Below, one piece after another: positions 10,086-17,868 of a stretch of 58,459 nt of DNA; the stretch's first letter is position 1, and every line of letters begins with the position of its first letter. The notes under the pieces were generated by a model that searched no databases, was not told where the DNA came from, and saw only the letters and a program-made list of their open reading frames with translations. The stretch is from Clostridia bacterium (GTDB lineage: Bacteria > Bacillota > Clostridia > Christensenellales > RUG350). The stretch lies in assembly GCA_017631635.1 (NCBI GenBank), contig JAGBSX010000034.1, forward strand, positions 1-58,459, written 5' to 3'. The position numbers were made by a program, and so were the translations under genes.

Positions 10086-10905
10086 AATTGAAATCGGGGG
10101 TGTGGTCAAAGGTGAGTCTCTCGTGGGTGAAAGGGTGCGAGAAAGATAGGTGAGAGCAAGCGAGCATTTGTCCAGAGTTGTACTCTCCATCGCTAGATGA
10201 ATAGAGAGTGTCTCCCTTGACTGGGTGACCTATATAAGAGGTGTGTACTCTGATTTGATGAGTGCGACCAGTCATCAGCCTAATGCGTGCTATCGTGTCT
10301 CCCTCTACGTAGGATATAGGCTCTATTATCGTGCGACTAGGTTTGCCTAGTGGAGACACTACTCTCACTATGCTATCTGGCACTCTATATATAGGCTCGT
10401 CTATATCGACGATATTCTCCACTATACCCTCTAGCCTAGCAGTATACACCTTGTCGATAGTGGTGTGAGAGAGTATGCTGTGAGAGAGTGTATTGAGGGC
10501 TATGAGCATTAGCCCCTCCGTGTCCTTGTCTAGTCTAGTGACTACTCTATACGTCTCTCCACCGTATATATGATTGAGCCCAGCGAATACGTTGAGTTCT
10601 TCGTGTCCACGTGTCGCCATAGAGGTAATGCCCCTAGGCTTGTAGATGACGAGGATATCTTCATCTCTATATACTATCTCTATAGCGCAATCTCGCGATA
10701 TAGGATACGGCTTGGACTTCTCTGGGATACGTATCTGTAGCACTTCTCCTGCGTGCAATGTGTCGGTGGCTATTTTATTCTCTCCCCCTACCGTCATACC
10801 TGCAGAGGTCTTGATGAGAGTCTCTATGCGTGACGAAAAGTGGGCTTTGAGAAAGTCCCTAAGAATTATATCCTTATCGGTGGTGAGCGTGAGCGTCTTG
10901 TCCAT
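10084..10905 (-). CDS. RluA/RluD-family pseudouridine synthase
   Basis: Isomerises specific uridines in rRNA or tRNA. The catalytic motif RLDKDTEG carries the essential Asp (D126 from this start), and the second signature RTHQIRVH is followed by GHPVKGD. The start chosen is the ATG at 10905 (MDKTLT...). A GTG at 10923 is also in frame, but neither has a Shine-Dalgarno site. The length is 273 residues. A promoter-like TTGTCA-17-TACAAT has its -10 box only 8 bases before this ATG, suggesting a leaderless transcript. No S4 domain is obvious at the N terminus. The target RNA position cannot be assigned. Confidence 0.9.
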   Translation of the reverse strand: MDKTLTLTTDKDIILRDFLKAHFSSRIETLIKTSAGMTVGGENKIATDTLHAGEVLQIRIPEKSKPYPISRDCAIEIVYRDEDILVIYKPRGITSMATRGHEELNVFAGLNHIYGGETYRVVTRLDKDTEGLMLIALNTLSHSILSHTTIDKVYTARLEGIVENIVDIDEPIYRVPDSIVRVVSPLGKPSRTIIEPISYVEGDTIARIRLMTGRTHQIRVHTSYIGHPVKGDTLYSSSDGEYNSGQMLACSHLSFSHPFTHERLTFDHTPDFN

Positions 10906-10913
10906 AGATATAT

Positions 10914-10942
10914 ATTGTATCACATATCACGGATATTGACAA
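10914..10942 (-). promoter_or_regulatory. Promoter of the pseudouridine synthase gene (leaderless)
   Basis: On the minus strand, TTGTCA (10942-10937), a 17-base spacer and TACAAT (10919-10914) lie with the -10 ending 8 bases before the ATG at 10905. Expected initiation falls within one or two bases of the start codon. Confidence 0.65.
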
Positions 10943-10996
10943 GATATACTCACCATTATCTATATGCAGTATTATTATGAATAGGGAGCATACGAT

Positions 10997-11025
10997 TTGA
11001 CTAATCGAGGCAAAAGGTGTATATT
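10997..11025 (+). promoter_or_regulatory. Promoter of the MATE gene (leaderless)
   Basis: TTGACT (10997-11002), a 17-base spacer and TATATT (11020-11025) are followed after only 6 bases by ATG at 11032. There is no Shine-Dalgarno site, so initiation should fall on the start codon itself. Confidence 0.7.
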
Positions 11026-11031
11026 TAGATT

Positions 11032-12396
11032 ATGAGTGCTATGACCAAACAAGAGAAAATGACCAAAGAGCCTGTCAAGAAACTGGTGGTATCTCTAGCG
11101 ATACCATCTATTATTAGTATGCTTATCACTATGATATACAATTCGGCAGACTCATTTTTTGTATCTATGGTGTCAGGAGAGGATAGCGCTACCACAGGGT
11201 CTATAGGAGTGGTGCTATCGCTAATGTCTCTGATACAAGCCATAGGTTTTTTCTTTGGACACGGCACGGGCAATTATTCATCGAGGGCATTTGGCAGAGG
11301 AGAGGATGACAAAGCCAAGGATATGGCGTCGACGGGATTCTTTAGCGCGCTCATATTCGGCGTACTCTTTAGCGTGATAGCCTATCTACTATTGCCAGAG
11401 GTGGTCACTCTACTAGGCGCTACCCCTACGATACTCCCCTATGCTATTAGTTATGCCAAGTACATAGTGCTAGCGGCCCCTTTCTATATGGGCGCATACG
11501 TGCTAAATATCCAACTGCGATTTGAGGGCAACGCCTCTGTCGGCACGATAGGTATAGCAGTAGGAGGTATACTCAATATCGTATTAGATGCAGTCTTTAT
11601 CCTAGGTCTAGGCATGGGCGTAGAGGGTGCAGGACTAGGCACTTTGATAGGGCAGGTAGTAGGATTTGGTACTATGTTGATAGTCAAACAACGATTTGGT
11701 CTAGCGAGAGTAGAATTATCTAGATTTAAGCCTAGCCGTGTGCTATATAGAGAGATGATAGGAGGAGGTCTCCCCTCGCTATGTCGCCAAGGTCTCACAG
11801 CCATAGCCTTCGCTACTCTATGCAACTGCGCAGGAGTATACGGAGATAGCGCCATAGCAGGTATGTCTGCCGTCAACAAGGTAATGGGTATAGGTGGCTC
11901 TCTCATCATAGGATTTTCGCAAGGATTTCAACCGGTGTGTGGATTTAGTTATGGAGCAGGGCTATACGATAGAGTGCGAGAGGGATTTGTATTTTCAGTA
12001 AAGACAGGTCTCGTGATGCTACTAGTCATATCAGTAGCAGGTATCGTATTTGCCGAAGATCTAGTGAGGGCATTTGCATCTGATCCATCGGCAGTTAGTT
12101 TTGGTGCGACGGCTATGCGTATACAATGTCTGTCCTTCCCACTAGCGTCGTATATAGTGGTGTCCAATATGTCCTTGCAGACTATGGGCAAGACTCTATA
12201 CGCGACGATACTTTCTGCTGCTAGACAAGGACTAATATTTATACCTTGCGTACTCATACTACCATTATTTTTGGGAGAACTAGGGGTACAAGGCTCGCAA
12301 GTGGTGGCAGATATATTGACGTTTTTGATATCTATACCTATCATGCGTGATACTTGGCGAGAGATAGACAAATTGAAGAAAAACGTGGCAAAATAA
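11032..12396 (+). CDS. MATE family multidrug/sodium antiporter
   Basis: A polytopic membrane protein of 454 residues with about 12 hydrophobic segments and the MATE-type internal two-fold repeat (KKLVVSLAIPSIISMLITM... at the start of the first half). It probably extrudes cationic compounds in exchange for Na+ or H+. The ATG at 11032 sits 6 bases from a good -10 box and has no ribosome site. In-frame ATGs at 11041 and 11059 would cost only a few residues. The PAP2 gene follows after 16 bases with its own AGGAG, so they are probably cotranscribed. The substrate is unknown. Confidence 0.92.
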   Translation: MSAMTKQEKMTKEPVKKLVVSLAIPSIISMLITMIYNSADSFFVSMVSGEDSATTGSIGVVLSLMSLIQAIGFFFGHGTGNYSSRAFGRGEDDKAKDMASTGFFSALIFGVLFSVIAYLLLPEVVTLLGATPTILPYAISYAKYIVLAAPFYMGAYVLNIQLRFEGNASVGTIGIAVGGILNIVLDAVFILGLGMGVEGAGLGTLIGQVVGFGTMLIVKQRFGLARVELSRFKPSRVLYREMIGGGLPSLCRQGLTAIAFATLCNCAGVYGDSAIAGMSAVNKVMGIGGSLIIGFSQGFQPVCGFSYGAGLYDRVREGFVFSVKTGLVMLLVISVAGIVFAEDLVRAFASDPSAVSFGATAMRIQCLSFPLASYIVVSNMSLQTMGKTLYATILSAARQGLIFIPCVLILPLFLGELGVQGSQVVADILTFLISIPIMRDTWREIDKLKKNVAK

Positions 12397-12412
12397 TAAG
12401 TAGGAGAATATT

Positions 12413-13348
12413 ATGAAAAGAAAGACTTGGTTGTATATATCATTGTCCGTGCTACTAGTAGCGCTCATGGCAGTAGCCTCGGTGTGGGATCTAGATATCG
12501 CTAGGGCCGTGGCTAGTCTAGCAGAGGGCGAGTATTATAGCGACAATGCATTTGGCGTAGTATTTGAGGTGATAGGAGTAGCCCCTATCTATATAGCAGT
12601 CATACTAGCGTGTATAGTGATATTTAGCGAGGCAGACGCCATCAAAGGCAGTCTCTTTTGGAGAATAATCACCGCGATAGCAGGTATGGTAATGGGTTGG
12701 TATATGTACTCTACTATAATAGGATACGTAGGCGACCACCTGGGCAATTCTGCGCTCACCGAGGGTGTCGTGGCAAATATACTACTAGCCCTAGCAGGTA
12801 TCATCACGACGGGAGGATTGTACCTACTATCTCTCAAGGTAGATAGTAGTATCAAGAGAAAGTTGCTAGTATGGGCTTTCGTCGTGCTATTTGCAGCCAT
12901 CATAGGCAAGGTGCTCACCGAGATTCTCAAAGGTATGGCAGGACGTATGAGGTATAGGGCTATGTGGGCAGAGGGAGACTACGCTGGATACACCCCTTGG
13001 TACGAGTGGGTAGGCAAACGCAAACCTACTGCCGAACAGGTGGCTATGGGTATGCCTAGCGATATATACAAATCTTTTCCATCAGGGCACACTTCTGCCG
13101 CTACTATGTCGATAGTATTTGGACTGATACCTCACGCACTAGGAGTGCAGAAGAAGAGTACTATCAGTTGGGTGTGGATAGTGAGTATCGCTTTCCCAAT
13201 ACTAGTAGCCGTGTCTCGTATGGTAGTGGGTGCTCACTTCTTGAGCGACGTGACCATAGGAGCATTGACCACGGTAGTAGGATACGTGGTGGGACTAGTA
13301 TTGTCTCCTATCGTAGTCAAAGCACTCACGAGGTCTAGCAGAGACTAA
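12413..13348 (+). CDS. PAP2-superfamily membrane phosphatase
   Basis: An integral membrane phosphatase of lipid phosphates or undecaprenyl pyrophosphate type, 311 residues. The three PAP2 motifs are visible: K-x6-R (KGMAGRMR, although the usual following Pro is Tyr), SFPSGHTS with the catalytic His, and SRMVVGAHFLSD. At least six hydrophobic segments are present, beginning with an N-terminal one. TAGGAG precedes the ATG. It follows the MATE gene in the same direction and ends at a strong terminator. The actual substrate cannot be told from sequence. Confidence 0.9.
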   Translation: MKRKTWLYISLSVLLVALMAVASVWDLDIARAVASLAEGEYYSDNAFGVVFEVIGVAPIYIAVILACIVIFSEADAIKGSLFWRIITAIAGMVMGWYMYSTIIGYVGDHLGNSALTEGVVANILLALAGIITTGGLYLLSLKVDSSIKRKLLVWAFVVLFAAIIGKVLTEILKGMAGRMRYRAMWAEGDYAGYTPWYEWVGKRKPTAEQVAMGMPSDIYKSFPSGHTSAATMSIVFGLIPHALGVQKKSTISWVWIVSIAFPILVAVSRMVVGAHFLSDVTIGALTTVVGYVVGLVLSPIVVKALTRSSRD

Positions 13349-13365
13349 ATTCAAACCTAAAATCG

Positions 13366-13397
13366 CCGTCTATTACGTAGTAATAGGCGGTTTTTTT
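13366..13397 (+). terminator. Terminator after PAP2 gene
   Basis: An 11-base stem (CCGTCTATTAC / GTAATAGGCGG, one G-T pair) with a 3-base loop is followed by seven T. Confidence 0.9.
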
Positions 13398-13470
13398 GAA
13401 AAAAGTTGGGGGAGCAGAGTTTTTTAACCAAAAAAGTGGCTAGTTAGCCCAAAAATATACCTCGTATGCT

Positions 13471-13499
13471 TTGCATAAATGTAAAATTCGTGTTATAAT
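13471..13499 (+). promoter_or_regulatory. Promoter of the oxaloacetate decarboxylase operon
   Basis: TTGCAT (13471-13476), 17 bases, TATAAT (13494-13499). The leader of about 40 bases contains a small GGTC...GACC hairpin and then GGAGG before the ATG at 13548. Confidence 0.75.
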
Positions 13500-13547
13500 G
13501 TATCCTGAGAAAGGTCGGCTTGACCGTCCTATTATATGGAGGTAAAT

Positions 13548-13862
13548 ATGTTGAGCAATTTGACGTCGCTACTAGCGGCAGCCGAGCCACTAGGCGAGAT
13601 AGATGCTTGGGCAGTCGTACTAGGTATAGGCATAGTATTTTGCGGACTAGTAGTCATCATACTAGTATGCTACCTAATGGGCATATTGGCTCAGGAGAAG
13701 CCTGTCGCAGACACTACCGTAGCACAACCCGAAGAGCCTGTTGAGCAAAAGGTGCTCATAGAGGCAGAACCAGAGGTGGTAGTAGCCCTATCTGCAGTCA
13801 TAGCAGAGGATATGGGAGTAGACGCTACTGATTTTAGAATAATATCTATTGAGAAAATTTGA
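13548..13862 (+). CDS. Oxaloacetate decarboxylase gamma-like small membrane subunit
   Basis: A 104-residue protein with one N-terminal transmembrane helix (AWAVVLGIGIVFCGLVVIILVCYLMG) and a soluble acidic, Glu/Val/Pro-rich tail, the architecture of OadG/MmdD-type subunits that scaffold the decarboxylase complex at the membrane. The ATG at 13548 has GGAGG at the right distance; the ATG at 13536 overlaps that site and is rejected. The stop lies 10 bases before the biotin carrier. The short C-terminal FRIISIEKI resembles a partner-binding tail. Assignment rests on topology and position, as sequence conservation in this family is low. Confidence 0.85.
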   Translation: MLSNLTSLLAAAEPLGEIDAWAVVLGIGIVFCGLVVIILVCYLMGILAQEKPVADTTVAQPEEPVEQKVLIEAEPEVVVALSAVIAEDMGVDATDFRIISIEKI

Positions 13863-13872
13863 GGAGATTAAT

Positions 13873-14235
13873 ATGAGAACTTACAAAGCAAACGTAAATG
13901 GTCAAGATTACATAATCAAACTAGAGATGGTCGGAGATACTGCTCCTGCAGTCGCACCAGTCGCACCAGTAGCCCCTGTCGCTACTCCTAGTGCTGCACC
14001 TGCTCCTGTGGCTATGGGCAACGGAGAGAAGATACTAGCACCTATGCCTGGCACTATACTAGACGTCAAGGTGTCAAATGGTCAAGCAGTCAAGAAGGGA
14101 GACCTACTATTTGTACTAGAGGCTATGAAGATGGAGAACGAGATATTCGCATCTCAAGACGGCAAGGTAGCCAACGTAGCAGTCCAAAAGGGCGCTAGCG
14201 TCACCTCTGGCCAAGCACTATGCGAATTGGTATAA
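13873..14235 (+). CDS. Biotin carrier subunit of the Na+-translocating decarboxylase
   Basis: Carries carboxybiotin between the carboxyltransferase (alpha) and the membrane decarboxylase (beta). Its 120 residues comprise a short N-terminal domain, an Ala/Pro/Val linker (about 28-54) and a biotinyl domain. K86 in EAMKMENE is the biotinylation site, 34 residues from the end as is usual. The ATG at 13873 is preceded by GAGGAG; an in-frame TTG at 13849 overlaps the previous gene and is rejected. It lies between the gamma-like and beta subunits, as in methylmalonyl-CoA or oxaloacetate decarboxylase operons with a detached carrier. Confidence 0.95.
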   Translation: MRTYKANVNGQDYIIKLEMVGDTAPAVAPVAPVAPVATPSAAPAPVAMGNGEKILAPMPGTILDVKVSNGQAVKKGDLLFVLEAMKMENEIFASQDGKVANVAVQKGASVTSGQALCELV

Positions 14236-14248
14236 CTAGGAGAGAGAT

Positions 14249-15430
14249 ATGCAATACATTGAGAATTTTCTAAAAGAGACTGGTTTTTACCTCTTTGCAC
14301 AAGGTGACAACTGGAAGATGCTAGTGATGATAGCCGTCGCTTGTCTACTACTATATCTAGCCCTTGTCAAGAAGTTTGAGCCACTACTACTCACTACTAT
14401 AGCATTTGGCATGCTACTCACCAATCTACCTGGTGCAGAGATGTTTCACGAGGAGATATTTAAGGACGGACACGTGCATTGGGACTTGATGGGAGGCGCA
14501 GACCCTACTATCACAGCAGGTATACTAGACTATCTATATCTAGGAGTCAAGTTGGGTATATATCCTTGTCTAATATTCTTGGGCGTAGGTGCTATGACCG
14601 ACTTTGGTCCACTTATCGCTAACCCCAAGAGTTTGTTGATGGGAGCAGCCGCCCAACTAGGTATATTCATTACCTTCATAGGCGCTAGACTACTAGGATT
14701 TACTGGTGCAGAGGCAGGCAGTATAGGTATCATAGGTGGTGCAGACGGCCCTACCGCTATATTCGTCACCTCCAAACTAGCCCCACACCTACTAGGACCT
14801 ATCGCAGTAGCAGCGTATTCGTATATGGCGCTAGTACCTGTCATACAGCCACCTATCATGAAGATGCTCACCACTCCTGAGGAGAGAAAGATAGTCATGA
14901 AGGAACTTCGTCCTGTGTCTAAGAAGGAGAAGATACTATTCCCTATAGTAGTCACTATCATAGTGGCTCTCATAGTACCATCTGCTACCCCACTAGTAGG
15001 ATGCTTGATGCTAGGCAATCTATTTAAGGAGTGTGGTGTGACTGACAGACTATCCAAGACTGTCCAAAACGAACTAATGAATATAGTCACTATATTCTTG
15101 GGTATCACGGTAGGCGCTACTGCTACGGCAGGCACATTCTTGTCACTAGAGACACTCAAGATAATAGCAATGGGCGTCGTAGCATTTGGTATCGGTACAG
15201 GTGGTGGTGTGCTTATCGCCAAGTTTATGAACCTATTCCTCAAAGAGAAAATCAATCCGCTTATCGGTAGCGCAGGTGTATCTGCCGTGCCTATGGCGGC
15301 TAGAGTATCGCAAGTAGTCGGTCAAAAGGAAAATCCATCCAACTTCTTGCTAATGCACGCTATGGGACCTAACGTCGCAGGCGTAATAGGCTCTGCTATC
15401 GCAGCAGGTGTCCTACTATCTATATTCTAA
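14249..15430 (+). CDS. oadB: Na+-pumping decarboxylase beta subunit
   Basis: The integral membrane subunit that decarboxylates carboxybiotin and couples this to Na+ export. The 393-residue length and multiple hydrophobic segments are typical. [13 protein letters not shown], the conserved [15 protein letters not shown] (which holds the Na+-site Asp) and [15 protein letters not shown] near the C terminus are family hallmarks shared by OadB, MmdB and GcdB. AGGAGAG precedes the ATG. The oxaloacetate assignment comes from the alpha subunit next door. Confidence 0.95.
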   Translation: MQYIENFLKETGFYLFAQGDNWKMLVMIAVACLLLYLALVKKFEPLLLTTIAFGMLLTNLPGAEMFHEEIFKDGHVHWDLMGGADPTITAGILDYLYLGVKLGIYPCLIFLGVGAMTDFGPLIANPKSLLMGAAAQLGIFITFIGARLLGFTGAEAGSIGIIGGADGPTAIFVTSKLAPHLLGPIAVAAYSYMALVPVIQPPIMKMLTTPEERKIVMKELRPVSKKEKILFPIVVTIIVALIVPSATPLVGCLMLGNLFKECGVTDRLSKTVQNELMNIVTIFLGITVGATATAGTFLSLETLKIIAMGVVAFGIGTGGGVLIAKFMNLFLKEKINPLIGSAGVSAVPMAARVSQVVGQKENPSNFLLMHAMGPNVAGVIGSAIAAGVLLSIF

Positions 15431-15447
15431 GATAAGGAGATAATATT

Positions 15448-16884
15448 ATGGCTAAGAAAAATCCACTCAAGATTACAGAAACTATACTTAGAGATGCTCA
15501 CCAATCCCAAGCAGCTACTCGTATGAAACTAGAGGATATGCTACCTATGTGCAAGACTCTAGACGAGATGGGATACTGGTCTATAGAGTGTTGGGGAGGA
15601 GCAACTTTTGACAGTTGTATCCGTTTCCTCCACGAAGATCCATGGGAGAGACTACGCAAACTCAAGGAGGCTATGCCAAATACCAACCTCCAGATGCTAC
15701 TCCGTGGTCAAAACCTACTAGGATACAAGCCTTATGCAGACGACGTAGTAGACGAGTTTGTCAAGGCTTCTATCAAAAATGGTATCAACGTAATACGTAT
15801 ATTTGACGCACTCAACGACCCACGCAATATGGAGCAAGCCATGAAGTCTACCAAGGCTTACGGCGGTATATGTGAGGCTGCTATTAGTTACACCACCTCT
15901 CCTATACACAACGAAGAGTACTTCGTCAACCTAGCAGTTAGACTAGCCGAGATGGGCGCAGATACTATATGTATCAAGGATATGGCAAACTTGCTACTAC
16001 CATATGATGCATATTCTCTAGTCAAGGCTATCAAGAAAGAGGTAAATCTACCTATCCACCTACACACTCACAACACTTCTGGTACTGGCGATATGACCTA
16101 CCTAAAGGCTGCCGAGGCAGGTGTAGATATAGTAGATACTGCATTGTCCCCTATGTCCAACGGTACTTCTCAACCTACCACAGAGTCTCTAGTAGCAGTA
16201 CTCAAGGGTACTGATAGAGATACTGGCCTAGACCTAGAGAAGATGAGCGAGGCTGCCACCTACTTCAGAGGTGTCGCTGCCAAACTCAAGGCTGACGGTA
16301 TACTAGACCCCAAGGTGCTCAACGTAGATACCAACACCCTACGTTATCAAGTACCAGGTGGTATGCTCTCCAACCTAATGAACCAACTCAAGCAAGCAGG
16401 TCAAGAGGACAAACTCTACGAAGTGCTAGCCGAAGTACCTAGAGTTAGAGAGGACTTTGGTTATCCACCACTAGTCACTCCTTCTTCTCAAATAGTAGGT
16501 ACTCAGGCTGTATTCAACGTACTCAATGGTGAGAGATACAAGACCTTCACCAAGGAGAGCAAGGCTGTACTACGTGGCGAATATGGTCAACTACCAGGCG
16601 TAGTCAATGAGGACGTACGCAAGAAGGCTATCGGTGACGAAGAGGTCATCACTTGCAGATTTGCAGACACCGTAGCACCAGAGATGGACAACTGCAAGAA
16701 GGTAATAATGGATGAGAAGGGACTAGCCCGTGACACCGAGGATATCCTCACCTACGCTATGCTACCTCAAGTAGCCGAGAAGTTCCTCACCGAGAAGTAT
16801 GATGAGGGCAAGCCAGTAGAGGTATCTATACCTAGCGATCCAAATACCACTACCTACGTAGTCAAGGTAAAGGCTCTAGACTAA
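15448..16884 (+). CDS. oadA: Oxaloacetate decarboxylase alpha / pyruvate carboxylase subunit B-type carboxyltransferase
   Basis: Transfers CO2 between oxaloacetate and biotin. The protein has 478 residues with the TIM barrel signature ETILRDAHQS at the start, the metal site HLHTHNTSGTGDM, and the conserved IKDMANLL segment supplying the carboxylated-lysine region. There is no C-terminal biotinyl domain, which fits the separate carrier gene at 13873. Together with the gamma-like and beta subunits this makes a Na+-pumping complex rather than pyruvate carboxylase. A terminator follows directly. Confidence 0.95.
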   Translation: MAKKNPLKITETILRDAHQSQAATRMKLEDMLPMCKTLDEMGYWSIECWGGATFDSCIRFLHEDPWERLRKLKEAMPNTNLQMLLRGQNLLGYKPYADDVVDEFVKASIKNGINVIRIFDALNDPRNMEQAMKSTKAYGGICEAAISYTTSPIHNEEYFVNLAVRLAEMGADTICIKDMANLLLPYDAYSLVKAIKKEVNLPIHLHTHNTSGTGDMTYLKAAEAGVDIVDTALSPMSNGTSQPTTESLVAVLKGTDRDTGLDLEKMSEAATYFRGVAAKLKADGILDPKVLNVDTNTLRYQVPGGMLSNLMNQLKQAGQEDKLYEVLAEVPRVREDFGYPPLVTPSSQIVGTQAVFNVLNGERYKTFTKESKAVLRGEYGQLPGVVNEDVRKKAIGDEEVITCRFADTVAPEMDNCKKVIMDEKGLARDTEDILTYAMLPQVAEKFLTEKYDEGKPVEVSIPSDPNTTTYVVKVKALD

Positions 16885-16895
16885 TCAAACAAATG

Positions 16896-16925
16896 AAAAA
16901 CACTCTGCCTCGCAGAGTGTTTTTA
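16896..16925 (+). terminator. Terminator after oadA
   Basis: AAAAACACTCTGC / GCAGAGTGTTTTT stem with a very short loop and a flanking T run. It can serve the convergent regulator gene as well. Confidence 0.9.
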
Positions 16926-16937
16926 ATTTTTCGTTGT

Positions 16938-17147
16938 TTAATATTCTTTTATCCCCAATAAATAATCGGAAGAGACGTTGAAAATCTCCGATATAGAAAT
17001 AAGCATTTCTATGTCTGGTAGTGTTTCTCCTCTTTCCCATTTGCTAACACAAGATTGCTTAACGTTACATTTTTGAGCAAACGCATCTTGGTTAAGCCTG
17101 TTTTCTATACGCAATTCTTTAATTCTTTGTGCAAACTTATTTTTCAT
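16938..17147 (-). CDS. XRE-family transcriptional regulator (probable autorepressor)
   Basis: A 69-residue single-domain helix-turn-helix protein (QDAFAQKCNVKQSCVSKWERGETLPD is the HTH region). It is divergent from a lipoprotein gene. The shared region holds three copies of the palindrome AGTCT-N5-AGACT, one abutting this gene's own -10 box, so it most likely represses both itself and the lipoprotein. A TATAAT lies only 6 bases before the ATG and there is no ribosome site, suggesting a leaderless mRNA. The A/T-rich codon usage, poor in CTA leucine, differs from the neighbouring operons and suggests acquisition. Confidence 0.93.
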   Translation of the reverse strand: MKNKFAQRIKELRIENRLNQDAFAQKCNVKQSCVSKWERGETLPDIEMLISISEIFNVSSDYLLGIKEY

Positions 17148-17153
17148 ACTATA

Positions 17154-17159
17154 ATTATA
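17154..17159 (-). promoter_or_regulatory. -10 box of the XRE gene
   Basis: TATAAT on the minus strand, 6 bases upstream of the ATG. The -35 is weak. Its outer end touches operator 1. Confidence 0.6.
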
Positions 17160-17173
17160 GTCTCTCCAAGACT
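17159..17173. promoter_or_regulatory. Operator 1, AGTCT-N5-AGACT
   Basis: A 15-base palindromic site (AGTCTCTCCAAGACT) sits next to the -10 box of the XRE gene. It is one of three matching sites in 82 bases. Confidence 0.75.
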
Positions 17174-17187
17174 AAAATATAGCAAAA

Positions 17188-17202
17188 AGTCTTGACAAGA
17201 CT
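17188..17202. promoter_or_regulatory. Operator 2, AGTCT-N5-AGACT
   Basis: AGTCTTGACAAGACT contains the -35 hexamer (TTGACA) of the lipoprotein promoter at its centre. Confidence 0.8.
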
Positions 17203-17220
17203 AAAAAATATGTTTATACT
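17192..17220 (+). promoter_or_regulatory. Lipoprotein gene promoter
   Basis: A perfect TTGACA (17192-17197), 17 bases, TATACT (17215-17220). The -35 is inside operator 2, and the expected start point lies at operator 3. Confidence 0.85.
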
Positions 17221-17225
17221 AAAAT

Positions 17226-17240
17226 AGTCTTATCGAGACT
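17226..17240. promoter_or_regulatory. Operator 3, AGTCT-N5-AGACT
   Basis: AGTCTTATCGAGACT covers the expected transcription start of the lipoprotein gene, a classical repression position. Confidence 0.8.
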
Positions 17241-17263
17241 ATTTTTTGCAAAGGAGAATAAAT

Positions 17264-17749
17264 ATGAAAGTTAAAACAGTATTAGTAGTGTTAATGTTGA
17301 TGTTTTGTAGTGTTTTTGCTGGTTGTACAGGTGCAGGGGGAGGAGGCAATACCTTGCCAAACAATCCTACTAACTCCAAATTTAATTCTACTCCGCAAAT
17401 AAGCATAGTAGCAGAACTTGGAGAAAATATTTTGGGATATCCAAATGTAACTGCCCAAATCACTAACAATAGCGAAAAAGATATTGCGGCATTGCGATTT
17501 TATGTACAATATTATGATGTATATGGAGATATTACAACAAATTATATAGATGCAAACAAATTGAGTTGTGATAACACTATCTTGTCTGGGGCAAGTTATA
17601 CTGGAGTTTGGCAGTTTTATAACGAAAAAATTAAAAGTGTTGATTTATACATATACAGTATATATTATGCAGATGGTTCCGAGTGGGGAGATAAAGATGC
17701 TACTAAATCAACCATATTGAACAATGGATATAAGATACAAGTTGTTTGA
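17264..17749 (+). CDS. Small secreted lipoprotein, FxLYD-like domain (tentative)
   Basis: A 161-residue exported lipoprotein. The signal peptide (VKTVLVVLMLMFCSVFAGC) ends in a lipobox, followed by a Gly-rich spacer. The rest is a beta-rich domain (VTAQITNNSEKDIAALRFYVQYYD...) resembling the Ig-like FxLYD type often seen in Bacillota surface proteins; this family call is tentative. The start is the ATG at 17264 behind AAAGGAG; ATG 17246 would add six residues upstream of the ribosome site. It is tightly controlled by the divergent XRE protein. Its A/T-rich codons match the regulator, so the pair probably moves together. Function is unknown. Confidence 0.85.
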   Translation: MKVKTVLVVLMLMFCSVFAGCTGAGGGGNTLPNNPTNSKFNSTPQISIVAELGENILGYPNVTAQITNNSEKDIAALRFYVQYYDVYGDITTNYIDANKLSCDNTILSGASYTGVWQFYNEKIKSVDLYIYSIYYADGSEWGDKDATKSTILNNGYKIQVV

Positions 17750-17809
17750 TATGTAGAATTTTTAATTAATTTGTTTTACACTTTATCGAGTAGAAAAATT
17801 TAATGTAAT

Positions 17810-17843
17810 AAAAAGGATAACGAAAGGGTTCGTTATCCTTTTT
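17810..17843. terminator. Bidirectional terminator between lipoprotein and MATE genes
   Basis: A 15-base stem (AAAAAGGATAACGAA / TTCGTTATCCTTTTT) with loop AGGG, flanked by A and T runs on the two sides. Confidence 0.92.
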
Positions 17844-17868
17844 CATTGTTGACTACAAGATATTAGTT

